Part shown: piece by piece, positions 5,320 through 12,092 of the stretch
How positions within the stretch are numbered: position 1 is the stretch's first letter
Layout: each line of letters begins with the position of its first letter
Assembly: GCA_016210125.1 (NCBI GenBank)
Contig: JACQUS010000278.1
Span: forward strand, 1 to 12,092
DNA length: 12,092 nt
Source: Chloroflexota bacterium
GTDB taxonomy: Bacteria; Chloroflexota; UBA6077; FW602-bin22; JACQUS01
Reading direction: 5' to 3'
Notes under the pieces: model-generated
What the model saw: only the letters and a program-made list of their open reading frames with translations
What the model was told of the DNA's origin: nothing
The model's database searches: none
Translations under genes and position numbers: made by a program

Positions 5320-7838
5320 CGCTCGCTGGCCCCCAGGTCCGGCGCCGCACCGCGGTAGTCGATGTCCGGGCGGTCGGACACGTTTGGCACGGGCACCCCG
5401 GCGTCCACCAGTGGCGAGCCGCGCGGCAGCCGCAGGTCGCCGGCTGCGGGATCGGCCAGCACCGGCGGCGTGACGAAGTCGCCAGACAGATTCGTGTGCG
5501 CCCCCTGGCCGCTGGCCCCGCGATACGCTGGCACGTCCGTCGTGTAGCGCCGGCCGTACTCCAGTCCGCGTATGCGGTCAGTGGTGCTGAAAGCGTTGTA
5601 GTCCTCGTCCCACCGCCCGCTCCCCGTCGGCGCACTGAATGCATACCTGCTGGCGTGGATGATGTTGTTGCGCAGATAGAGCATCTCGGTCGCTGGGCCG
5701 CCGCCGGCGTACTGCGCGCCACCGCTCACGTCGCGCGCGTCGGTCCAGAGGGTGTTGTGCAGGACGTAGACCCGCGCGGGCGGCGTACTCCGGCCCGAGT
5801 ACTTGAAGAACGTCGCGCCGACGCCGACGTCGCCCGTGCCGTCTCGCCCGACGCCCTCCGCGCCGGCCCGCCAGGCCTCATTGCGAAACAGGTAGAGCGG
5901 GCCGTAGGTGGCCGGGCCGGTCGAGAGGACCGTCGCGGTCTGCTCGATGCGGTTGCGCCAGGCGCGGAAGTTGATGACCGCCCATTCCGGCTCCAGCGCG
6001 TCGTCGGCCAGGCGGCGGATGAGGTTGTCGTGGACATCCATGTCCATCCCGGCGTAGCGATCGAAGCGCTGGTTCTCGCCCGTGCCGACGCCATTGAACA
6101 GCCCATCCATGGTGTTGTAGCGCACGACGACGCGCATCGCGCCGCCGCGGCCGCTGACGGCCGTGCTCTCGGCGTCGCCGCCGATGCGCCAGGACGGGTA
6201 GGTCGTGCCGTCGGCCAGACGCGGCGCCAGCTTGACGAAGGTCCAGGGGATGGCCGGGTCGCCCGGGTCGTCGCTCCAGAGGCTCGTGTCCTCGAACAGG
6301 TTGTACTGCACAATGTGGTCACTGCCATACCGCGCCGGCGGCCCCTCCGCTCCACGGAAGTGCACGCCGTGGAGCGATCCGGTGATGAGGTTGCGGTCGA
6401 CGACGCCGCCGCTCGCCGCGGCGGCGAAAAAGACGCCGAAGTCGAGCTGGCGCATCTCGAAACCGGAGATGCGCACCTCCGGTCCGTTCACGACGAATGC
6501 GCTGCCCTTGCCGGCCGTGACGTAGAGCGCGTTGGGGTCGAGGTCGCCGGGCAGCCGCAGGTAGATGTCCTGGCCGCTGGTGTAGAAGCCGTAGGTGTAC
6601 GTGCGGTTGGTATAGAGCATCTCGGCCCAGCCGGCCGGTGTCTGCAAAGCCGGCCCGGCGGCCCGCCAGAGGGCCACGCGCTTCGGCAGCCCCTCGCGCG
6701 TCGCGGCGTAGCCGAGCTGGCGCAGGCTGCCGAAACCGCTCTCCGGCCAGCGCCAGACGGTGAACGACCGCCCGGTCGTCGGGCCGACGAGTGCGACCCG
6801 CTGCCACACGCCGGCATTGGGCTCACCCGACCCGGCCGGGGTGGCCACGACCCCATACTCGACTACGCTGCGGCGGCCGGCGTTGGCCGGCGTCCGCTGG
6901 TCGTCGACGGCCGGATGCTGCGCGACGAGCGTGAGCGGCTGGCGACGCTCGACGTCGCCGGCCTGGTAGTAGCCCGGGCCGACCTGGACGACCGCGCCCG
7001 GCGGGGCGTCGGCGACGCCCTTCCTCAGCGTGCGCCACGCGGTTGCCGGGGTCAGGCCATCACTGGCGTCGTCGCCCTCGGCGCGAACGTAGTGCGTCGG
7101 CTGCACAACCTCCGCCGGCGGAATGCTCTCCGCGCGCGTCGCGACCGTGCCGACCAGCGTCGCCGGCCCGACGACACCGTCGGGATCGCGCAGCGTCACG
7201 CGTACGTCATAGCTCGTGCCCGCGTCGAGCATCAGCGCCGAGCCGTAGAAGGCGGAGCCGGGCGCGCTGCTGCTGGCGACGCGCCAGAGCGGCAAGCCGA
7301 GGCGCCAGGTCGCCTCGTCCGCGCGCTGGAACTCCAGCGCCGCCGACGCGTCTCCGTTGGCATCGCCGGCGAAGAGCAGCTCGACGCCGATACTGTTGAA
7401 GGTTGCGGAGAGCGTAAGCGCGCCCGCACGGATGGTGTTCGGATCGTCCACCGGCCCGCGATCGCCCGTCGCCGGGGCAGGGCCGGGCGGGCGCTCCGGC
7501 TTCACCACCAACGGCAGGAGCACGTGCCGTGTCGGCTGAGTGCTCCGGAACGCCAGCGGCGCGCTACAGTCTGCGGCAAGCGGCTGCGCGGCCGGGGCGT
7601 CGTACTCCGTCAGTAGGCCGGCGCCGGGTGCTCCGCCCGCGGCGGCTCCTGCGCTCAGCCCAAGGTCGGCGGCGCCGACCGTCGCCGTCCGGCCGGCCAC
7701 GGCGAGACCAGCGGCGACGGCGTAGCCCGCCAGCGCGCCGACCACGAGCAGTGCCAGCGCACCCAGCGCCACGCGCGCCGGCGTTGACACGGCGCGCCGG
7801 AGACGAGGGGGCGCTGGCCGCCGCGCATCCTGAAACAT
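5316..7838 (-). CDS. Secreted or membrane-anchored right-handed parallel beta-helix protein
   Basis: An 840-residue protein. ATG 7838 has AGGAGA 7 bases upstream. Residues 1-21 are basic, then a hydrophobic segment at about 22-46 (ALGALALLVVGALAGYAVAA) looks like a signal anchor; no clear cleavage site. A Pro/Ala-rich linker follows to about 133. Residues 134-235 resemble a fibronectin-like beta-sandwich (FYGSALMLDAGTSYDVRVTL). From 249 comes YVRAEGDDASDGLTPATAW, the common entry of beta-helix proteins, and then a coil ladder with regular Asn turns: DRNLITG (481), QYNLFED (511), RYNTMDG (573), HDNLIRR (603), WRNRIEQ (627), FRNEAWR (651), LHNTLWT (693), LRNNIIH (722). The C-terminal PDLGASE resembles the PDIGAFE end of many such proteins. 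The family contains polysaccharide lyases and hydrolases, but no catalytic set is recognisable, so the substrate is unknown. Its TAG stop overlaps the pseudogene stop. Confidence 0.85.
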   Translation of the reverse strand: MFQDARRPAPPRLRRAVSTPARVALGALALLVVGALAGYAVAAGLAVAGRTATVGAADLGLSAGAAAGGAPGAGLLTEYDAPAAQPLAADCSAPLAFRSTQPTRHVLLPLVVKPERPPGPAPATGDRGPVDDPNTIRAGALTLSATFNSIGVELLFAGDANGDASAALEFQRADEATWRLGLPLWRVASSSAPGSAFYGSALMLDAGTSYDVRVTLRDPDGVVGPATLVGTVATRAESIPPAEVVQPTHYVRAEGDDASDGLTPATAWRTLRKGVADAPPGAVVQVGPGYYQAGDVERRQPLTLVAQHPAVDDQRTPANAGRRSVVEYGVVATPAGSGEPNAGVWQRVALVGPTTGRSFTVWRWPESGFGSLRQLGYAATREGLPKRVALWRAAGPALQTPAGWAEMLYTNRTYTYGFYTSGQDIYLRLPGDLDPNALYVTAGKGSAFVVNGPEVRISGFEMRQLDFGVFFAAAASGGVVDRNLITGSLHGVHFRGAEGPPARYGSDHIVQYNLFEDTSLWSDDPGDPAIPWTFVKLAPRLADGTTYPSWRIGGDAESTAVSGRGGAMRVVVRYNTMDGLFNGVGTGENQRFDRYAGMDMDVHDNLIRRLADDALEPEWAVINFRAWRNRIEQTATVLSTGPATYGPLYLFRNEAWRAGAEGVGRDGTGDVGVGATFFKYSGRSTPPARVYVLHNTLWTDARDVSGGAQYAGGGPATEMLYLRNNIIHASRYAFSAPTGSGRWDEDYNAFSTTDRIRGLEYGRRYTTDVPAYRGASGQGAHTNLSGDFVTPPVLADPAAGDLRLPRGSPLVDAGVPVPNVSDRPDIDYRGAAPDLGASER

Positions 7839-8161
7839 GTGCAGTCTCCTGCTATCCTCAAGCTGGTATCCTCAAGCTGGTATCCTCGAGTTGGTATCCT
7901 CGAGTTTGGTATTCTCAAAAGTGAAGCGTACCCAGCGGCGCGCGCGAGGCCGATTGCGACCCGGTTGCGCTTCGGTTGAGGCGAGATAGCGAAACGAACG
8001 ATTCGGCATACGGCGTGCGACCCGTGGCGCGCGGCGCCGGGCACACGGCGTGCGCGGGTCAGCACGCCGGCCGGCGGGCGCTGGTGCGACGCGCGCCCAC
8101 GCCGGGGCGGCTGTCGCGTCGTGGCGACGTGCGCCGTGCCGGCGGAGGAGCATGACGAGCG
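7839..8161. other. Divergent intergenic region with repeats and no gene
   Basis: This 323-base gap separates the beta-helix gene (minus) from the ligase gene (plus) and must hold both promoters. It contains the 14-bp repeat array at the beta-helix end. A 10-base direct repeat ACGGCGTGCG occurs at 8010-8019 and 8045-8054. I find no convincing -35/-10 pair on either strand and no open frame with a credible start or similarity. The GGAGGAG at 8144-8150 is the ribosome-binding site of the ligase gene, 11 bases before its ATG. Confidence 0.6.
7848..7918 (-). repeat. Five tandem copies of a 14-bp unit in front of the beta-helix gene
   Basis: Plus-strand consensus GCTGGTATCCTCRA; minus strand TYGAGGATACCAGC. 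Copies: 7848-7861 (CCTGCTATCCTCAA, two mismatches), 7862-7875 (exact), 7876-7889 (one change to CTCGA), 7890-7903 (GTTGGTATCCTCGA), 7904-7918 (an extra T and TATTCTCAA). The array ends about 10 bases before the beta-helix ATG, so it lies in the leader or promoter of that gene, and the copy nearest the gene runs into the AGGAGA ribosome-binding site. Possible roles are tandem operator sites, an RNA-level element, or a length-variable minisatellite affecting expression. The outer copies are more diverged than the middle ones. Confidence 0.9.
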
Positions 8162-10654
8162 ATGAGGCGCAATCTTGGCGAGCTCGCGCTCGAAGCGTCG
8201 GCGGCCTTCGGCGACAGGACCGCCTTTCAGATCCGCCGGGGCTTCCGCCTTGAGCGCATCACTTTCCGTCAAGTGGGCGAGCGCGCGCGACGGCTGGCCG
8301 CCTGGCTCCTTGCCAAAGGGCTAGCGCCGGGCGACCGCGTCGCCGTCTGGTCGCCCAACATGCCCGAGTATGCCGTGCTCTACCTCGGCGCCTGGCTGGC
8401 CGGGCTGGTCGTCGTGCCCATCGACGTGCGCACGCCGCAGGAGATCGTGCACCGCTTCGTCGCCAGCGCGAGCCCGCGCCTAGGCTTCAAGTCGCGCTAT
8501 GCGAAGGGCGAGCTCGGCACACCCACGGTGGAAACGATCGCCCTTGAGGACCTCTTCGACCTCATCGCTGACACGCCGCCGCTGGCCGAGCCGCCGGCGG
8601 TCGGGCCGGACGACCTGTGCGAGATCGCCTACACGTCGGGCACCACCGGTGTGCCCAAGGGCGTGATGCTGACGCACGGCAACATGCTCGCCGAGATCGC
8701 CGCTCTGCATGTGGCGTTCCCGCTGCGGCCGACCTACCGCGCCCTTTCGGTGCTGCCGCTGAGCCACGCCTTCGAGCTGGTCGTCAATCTGCTGCTGACT
8801 TTCACCTCCGGCGTGTGCGTGACGTATGTAGCGCGGGTCAATGCTGTCACCATGAGCCGCGCGCTGCGCGAGAGCCGTATCACCTGCCTGGCGCTGGTGC
8901 CCGAGCTGCTGCGCCTGCTCCTGAGCGGCATGGAGCGCCGCGCGCAGCGCGAGGGCAAGTGGCGGCAGTGGCAGCTCGCTCACCGCCTGGCCGGGCCGCT
9001 GCCGATCGTCCTGCGGCGGGTGCTCTTTCGCCAGGTGCACCGCGCCCTCGGCGGCCATCTGCGCTTCTTCGGCGTCGGCGGCGCGCCGCTCGACGTCAAG
9101 CTGGCCCAGGCCTGGGAGCGCCTGGGCATCCGCGTGTTCGAGGGCTACGGCCTCACCGAGACGGCGGCCGCGGCGGCGATCAATAACTGGTGGGCCAAGC
9201 GCCTGGGCACGGTCGGCAAGCCCATCCCCAGCGTCGAGGTCAAGATCGCCCCCGATGGCGAGATCCTGATCCGCGGGCCGAACGTCACGCCGGGCTACTA
9301 CGGCAACCCGGACCTGACGGCACGCTCGTTCGCCGATGGCTGGCTGCGCACCGGCGACGTCGGCCACGTCGACGCCGACGGCTTCCTGCACATCTCCGGA
9401 CGCCAGGCCTTCAAGATCGTCCTGGCCGACGGGCGCAACGTCTATCCGGAGGACATCGAGCAGGTGCTGAACGCCCACCCGCTGGTGCGCGAGAGCTGCG
9501 TCGTCGGCGTGGAGCGCCACGGTGGCGAGACGGTGCACGCCGTCCTGCTGACCGAGCACCCGGAGCGCGCTGACGAGATCATCCGCGAGATCAACCGCCG
9601 GCTGGCCGCGCAGCAGCAGATCATGGGCTGCACGGTCTGGTCCGAGCCCGACTTCCCGCGCACGCCCACACTGAAGGTCAATCGCAAGCTGGTGCGCCAG
9701 GCGGTCGAGCGCCAGCAGGCGACCGCGGCCGGCCTGGCGGCGGCCCCACCAGCGGCACCGTCCGACCCCTTCGCCGCGCTGGTCGCGCGCGTCGCTGACC
9801 GCCCGGCGAGCGCCGTGCGCGATGAGGCCGAGCTGAGCGCCGACCTCGGCCTCGACTCCCTCGGCCGCGTCGAGCTGCTGTCGGTGATCGAGGAGGAGCT
9901 AGGGCGCGTCGTCGACGAGGCGAAGGTTACCCCGCAGACGACCGTCGATGAGCTCCGGCGGCTGGTTGAGGAGGCCGGCGTCGAGCCCGGCGCGGCGGCC
10001 CCGACACGCTGGCAGCGCGCCTGGTGGGCGCGGCTGCTGCGGCGGCTGCTGCTATGGATCGCCTTCCGGCTCCAAGACCGCTGGATGCGTATCGAGGTCG
10101 TGCATCCCGAGCGTGCCGCCAATCTGCCGCTACCCTCGATCCTCATCTTCAACTACCAAGGCCCGTACGCGCCGCTGCTCATGCTGCGCGCCCTGCCGCC
10201 GCGCATCCGCTCGCGGGTGGCCATCGCCGCGGACGCGCGGCTCTGGGAGGGCAAGGACCGCTGGCAGGGCGTGCTCGTCGCCCTGGCCGGCCAGGCCTTC
10301 CCCTTCGTCAAGAGCGGCGGCGCCGTGCGCCCGACGCTGGAGGAGCTGGGGCGCTGGCTCGACGACGGCTACGCGGTGGTCATGAGCCCCGAGGGCAACC
10401 CGGAGCGCGACGGCGAGCTGCTGCCCTTCCTCGGCGGGACGGGGCTGATGGCCGTGGAGATGCGCGTGCCCGTCGTGCCGTTCCGCCTCGAGGGCTACCA
10501 CCGTCTCTTCCCGCCCGACCCGCCGTTTCCCTACCTCCCAGACAAGCAGGGCCACGTGCGGCTCATTGTCGGCGAGCCGGTGGCCTTCCCGGCGTCGATC
10601 TCGTACCACCAGGCGACCGAGCGCGCGCGACAAGCTCTGATCCACACGACGTAG
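8162..10654 (+). CDS. Acyl-adenylating ligase - acyl carrier protein - PlsC-like acyltransferase fusion
   Basis: An 830-residue three-domain protein from ATG 8162 (GGAGGAG 11 bases upstream; the ATG at 8152 is out of frame and too close to it). Domain 1, about 1-525, is an adenylate-forming acyl-CoA/ACP synthetase: YTSGTTGVPKG (157-167), GYGLTET (328-334), RTGD (396-399), GRQAFKIVLADGRNVYPEDIE, and the catalytic Lys505 in RTPTLKVNR. Domain 2, about 537-608, is an acyl carrier protein with GLDSL (563-567); Ser566 would carry phosphopantetheine. Domain 3, about 640-830, resembles 1-acylglycerol-phosphate acyltransferases: SPEGNPERDGELLPF (742-756) matches the FPEGTRS block, and VVPFRLEGYHRLFPP follows. 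The expected NHxxxxD motif reads NYQGPYA (664-670), so catalytic His and Asp are Tyr and Ala. By analogy with Aas (same activities, opposite order, no ACP) it could activate fatty acids and acylate a lysolipid. Membrane-associated; no long transmembrane segment seen. Confidence 0.9.
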   Translation: MRRNLGELALEASAAFGDRTAFQIRRGFRLERITFRQVGERARRLAAWLLAKGLAPGDRVAVWSPNMPEYAVLYLGAWLAGLVVVPIDVRTPQEIVHRFVASASPRLGFKSRYAKGELGTPTVETIALEDLFDLIADTPPLAEPPAVGPDDLCEIAYTSGTTGVPKGVMLTHGNMLAEIAALHVAFPLRPTYRALSVLPLSHAFELVVNLLLTFTSGVCVTYVARVNAVTMSRALRESRITCLALVPELLRLLLSGMERRAQREGKWRQWQLAHRLAGPLPIVLRRVLFRQVHRALGGHLRFFGVGGAPLDVKLAQAWERLGIRVFEGYGLTETAAAAAINNWWAKRLGTVGKPIPSVEVKIAPDGEILIRGPNVTPGYYGNPDLTARSFADGWLRTGDVGHVDADGFLHISGRQAFKIVLADGRNVYPEDIEQVLNAHPLVRESCVVGVERHGGETVHAVLLTEHPERADEIIREINRRLAAQQQIMGCTVWSEPDFPRTPTLKVNRKLVRQAVERQQATAAGLAAAPPAAPSDPFAALVARVADRPASAVRDEAELSADLGLDSLGRVELLSVIEEELGRVVDEAKVTPQTTVDELRRLVEEAGVEPGAAAPTRWQRAWWARLLRRLLLWIAFRLQDRWMRIEVVHPERAANLPLPSILIFNYQGPYAPLLMLRALPPRIRSRVAIAADARLWEGKDRWQGVLVALAGQAFPFVKSGGAVRPTLEELGRWLDDGYAVVMSPEGNPERDGELLPFLGGTGLMAVEMRVPVVPFRLEGYHRLFPPDPPFPYLPDKQGHVRLIVGEPVAFPASISYHQATERARQALIHTT

Positions 10655-10731
10655 CGCTTGCCGGCGCCGGGGTGGCGGCCCGTCGGCAGAGCGGCGCCCG
10701 CCTCAGCCTGCGCGCACCACGGGATAGCGCG

Positions 10732-10740
10732 TGCTACACT
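10732..10740 (+). promoter_or_regulatory. Extended -10 promoter of the phosphoesterase gene
   Basis: TGC-TACACT: extended TG at 10732-10733 and TACACT at 10735-10740 (4/6 to consensus, with the key TA and final T). No -35 is visible. Transcription would begin near 10747, leaving about 80 bases of leader. The core GCGTGCTA is identical to that of the promoter at 3755. The gap 10655-10828 holds nothing else I can support. Confidence 0.5.
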
Positions 10741-10828
10741 GGACATGGTGACACTCACGCCGTGGTGGTCAGGCCCCGCGCCGGGCCGGGCACGGCCACG
10801 CCGCCGAGGCTGATCGCTGCGGTCCTTG

Positions 10829-11746
10829 ATGATCTCGCGCGCCACCTTGCTGCGCACCATGGCGGCCCCCTGGCCCCTGGCGCTCTTAGCTGCCGCCGCG
10901 GTGCTCGGCTCCCGCCTCCGCGGCCGGCTCGTCCTGGAGCGCGTCGCGCTGCCCGTGCCGGACCTACCGCCAGCGCTCGACGGCCTGCGCCTGCTGCACC
11001 TCAGCGACCTGCACCTGCGCGCGACCGACGCCGACGTGGCCGACGAGGTGCGCGCCTTTTCGGCCCTGCGGCCCGACCTCACGGTGGTCACCGGCGACCT
11101 CATCGAGGACGACGCCGGCATCCCTCTTGCCGCCAGCCTCGTCCGCGACCTCGCCGGCCGCGACAGCACGTTCGTGGTCCTCGGCAACCACGACTATATC
11201 CGCTACGGCTTCGGCGGCCAGAAGATGACCAGCTTCCGCAACGACGTGCCACGCCTCTGCGCCGCGCTGGCGCAGGCCGGCGCCACGGTGCTGCGCAACG
11301 CCTGGGCCACCGCGCAGCCGCGCGGTACGGCCCTGCACGTCGTCGGTGTGGACGATCCGCACCTCGGGTACGACGCGCTCGACGTGGCCACGGCCGGCCT
11401 GCCGGCCGACGGCCCGCGGCTGCTGCTGAGCCACTCGCCCGACATCCTACCCCAGGCCGTGGCGCACGGCTTGCGCGTCGTCATCGCCGGCCACACGCAC
11501 GGCGGCCAGGTCGTCCTGCCGCTTCTCGGCGCGGTGAAGACAGCGACGCGGCTGCGCCTGCCGCGGCCGGCCGGGCTGCTACGCTGGCGCAGTGCCACGA
11601 TCTACGTCAGCCGCGGCGTCCACGGCGCGCTGCCGATCCGGTTCAACTGCCCGCCTGAAGTTGGGCTGCTGACTCTGAGGCCGGCGGACGCGCCGCGCGA
11701 CGCGCTGAGCCGCTGCGCGGGCACACGGTCGCCTAATCTCATCTGA
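10829..11746 (+). CDS. Membrane-anchored calcineurin-like metallophosphoesterase
   Basis: A 305-residue protein from ATG 10829 (a TTG lies immediately before; ATG 10859 is an alternative; none has a good ribosome-binding site). A hydrophobic anchor spans about 12-28 (PWPLALLAAAAVLGSRL) and the domain follows directly, so it probably faces outward at the membrane or stays membrane-bound. All dinuclear-metal motifs are present: SDLHL (Asp60, His62), TGDL (Asp90), GNHD (119-122, Asn120 and His121), LSHSPD (His202) and GHTHGGQ (His222, His224). The layout, anchor plus GHTHGGQxxLP and a late SRGVHG, resembles the YkuE/LpxH-like group of phosphoesterases often annotated as acting on UDP-diacylglucosamine or phospholipid-type substrates; the actual substrate is not determined by the sequence. 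The gene is alone, with its own promoter candidate, and is followed by palindromic repeats. Confidence 0.92.
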   Translation: MISRATLLRTMAAPWPLALLAAAAVLGSRLRGRLVLERVALPVPDLPPALDGLRLLHLSDLHLRATDADVADEVRAFSALRPDLTVVTGDLIEDDAGIPLAASLVRDLAGRDSTFVVLGNHDYIRYGFGGQKMTSFRNDVPRLCAALAQAGATVLRNAWATAQPRGTALHVVGVDDPHLGYDALDVATAGLPADGPRLLLSHSPDILPQAVAHGLRVVIAGHTHGGQVVLPLLGAVKTATRLRLPRPAGLLRWRSATIYVSRGVHGALPIRFNCPPEVGLLTLRPADAPRDALSRCAGTRSPNLI

Positions 11747-11788
11747 AAATGGCCCTCACGGATGGCCCCACCCCGCCCCAGGGAATGG

Positions 11789-11817
11789 TTCCAAAGGGGG
11801 CTTCGCCCCCTTTGGAA
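11789..11817. repeat. Long perfect palindrome, REP-like or terminator
   Basis: TTCCAAAGGGGG (11789-11800) pairs perfectly with CCCCCTTTGGAA (11806-11817) around CTTCG; a G-T and a G-C pair extend it to 14 bp. It begins 43 bases after the phosphoesterase stop and could terminate transcription, though no T-tract follows. Its form is like dispersed intergenic palindromes of high-GC bacteria, so it may be one member of a repeat family. Confidence 0.8.
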
Positions 11818-11842
11818 TCCCCCTTCGCAGCGGCGTGCCTTC

Positions 11843-11870
11843 CCCCCTCTCCCGCGCGCGGGAAAGGGGG
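11843..11870. repeat. Second palindrome with CCCTCTCCCGC-type arms, REP-like
   Basis: The arms are CCCCCTCTCCCGCG and CGCGGGAAAGGGGG, 14 bp each with one C-A mismatch and no spacer. The GGACCGAGGGGGTGAGG that follows (11869 onward) gives the overall look of the CCCTCTCCCGC...GCGGGAGAGGG...GGTGAGGG intergenic repeats common in high-GC genomes. Together with the first palindrome 26 bases away it suggests a composite repetitive element between the phosphoesterase and the next gene. Confidence 0.75.
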
Positions 11871-11963
11871 ACCGAGGGGGTGAGGAGCCCCGCAACTCCC
11901 TCTTGATCCCGGCTGTTTGCGGCCCGCCGCCGGGACCTCTCAATGGACATTAGGCATGGCGCG

Positions 11964-11969
11964 TATACT
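11964..11969 (+). promoter_or_regulatory. Candidate -10 box of the last gene
   Basis: TATACT, 5/6 to consensus, 44 bases before the GTG at 12013. A TGGACA (5/6 to the -35 consensus) lies at 11944-11949, but the 14-base spacer is shorter than normal, so this may work without it. The gap 11747-12012 otherwise holds only the two palindromes. Confidence 0.4.
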
Positions 11970-12012
11970 CATAAGTGGGCGCGGCCTACAGCCGCCGCAC
12001 GGAGCGCACGAC

Positions 12013-12092
12013 GTGATTCCCTGGCTCGTTTCCCTCGTCGGCAGCGGGACGCTCGCCGTCACCTGGTACGGCACCGAGCGCATCTCCCGCCC
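12013..12092 (+). CDS. Start of an unrecognised protein with an N-terminal membrane segment, partial
   Basis: GTG 12013 has GGAG 8 bases upstream and follows a -10-like box. The first 26 residues visible are hydrophobic and uncharged up to TERISRP (IPWLVSLVGSGTLAVTWYG), like a signal anchor or signal peptide. The frame is open to the window end. This resembles the opening of several envelope proteins, including membrane-anchored alpha/beta hydrolases, but nothing visible identifies the family. Confidence 0.5.
   Translation, partial: MIPWLVSLVGSGTLAVTWYGTERISR

Noticed and set aside
5004..7616. An 870-codon open frame that begins as the BtuF-like protein and continues antisense through the beta-helix gene
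   Set aside because: Only the first 50 or so residues look like a protein family. After the deletion the frame is a low-complexity shadow of the minus-strand gene; it is better explained as a frameshifted pseudogene.
7848..7918. The 14-bp repeats as a CRISPR array
   Set aside because: The units are contiguous with no spacers, are only 14 bases long, and no cas gene is nearby.
8480..9559. A 359-codon minus-strand frame inside the ligase gene
   Set aside because: Antisense shadow; no motifs and no ribosome-binding site, while the opposite strand carries all adenylation motifs.
10745..10813. A 22-codon frame with tandem Trp codons before the phosphoesterase, considered as a leader peptide
   Set aside because: Its ATG lies before the predicted transcript start, it has no ribosome-binding site, and the gene has no link to tryptophan.
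10024..11658. A 544-codon plus-strand frame overlapping the acyltransferase domain and the phosphoesterase
   Set aside because: Ala/Arg/Pro-rich shadow in a different frame from two genes with full family motifs.

Overview
The window is very GC-rich, gene-dense bacterial chromosome with no phage, plasmid, insertion-sequence, rRNA, tRNA or CRISPR signal. The strong G/C bias at third codon positions, GTG starts, a truncated family III CoA-transferase, extended -10 promoters and a beta-helix surface protein with a C-terminal PDLGASE motif would fit a high-GC Chloroflexota lineage (Thermomicrobia-like). That placement is an inference from style only; an actinobacterium cannot be excluded.

Layout, left to right: (1) 1-338, the 3' end of a CaiB/BaiF-type CoA-transferase, followed after 14 bases by a type II toxin-antitoxin pair (353-619 antitoxin, 612-887 RelE/ParE-like toxin, overlapping by 8 bases). 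(2) A short convergent gap with a perfect GC hairpin, then leuS on the minus strand (1033-3498). (3) A divergent promoter region, then a plus-strand cluster: an alpha/beta-hydrolase-fold protein whose catalytic residues look lost (3796-4710), a ClpS N-degron adaptor overlapping it (4704-4991), and the remains of a BtuF-like cobalamin-binding protein gene whose middle is deleted (5004-5319). (4) A large minus-strand gene for a membrane-anchored, extracellular right-handed beta-helix protein (5316-7838), which meets the pseudogene tail-to-tail in a shared CTAG. It has five 14-bp tandem repeats directly before its ribosome-binding site. (5) A plus-strand gene for a three-domain lipid enzyme: acyl-adenylating ligase, acyl carrier protein, PlsC-like acyltransferase (8162-10654). 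(6) A membrane-anchored calcineurin-like phosphoesterase (10829-11746), two REP-like palindromes, and the start of another, unrecognised membrane-anchored protein (12013 to the end).

Most genes are stand-alone housekeeping or envelope/lipid functions. LeuRS charges tRNA-Leu and ClpS delivers proteins with N-terminal Leu, Phe, Trp or Tyr to ClpAP/ClpCP protease, but their adjacency is probably coincidental because they are divergently transcribed. The ligase-ACP-acyltransferase and the phosphoesterase both plausibly act at the membrane (lipid remodelling), but no pathway is demonstrated.

I do not see a clear new multi-gene system. The points that most deserve a second look are the self-contained ligase-ACP-acyltransferase fusion with a missing HX4D motif, the hydrolase-fold protein without its triad next to ClpS, the deleted BtuF-like gene, and the 14-bp repeat array.
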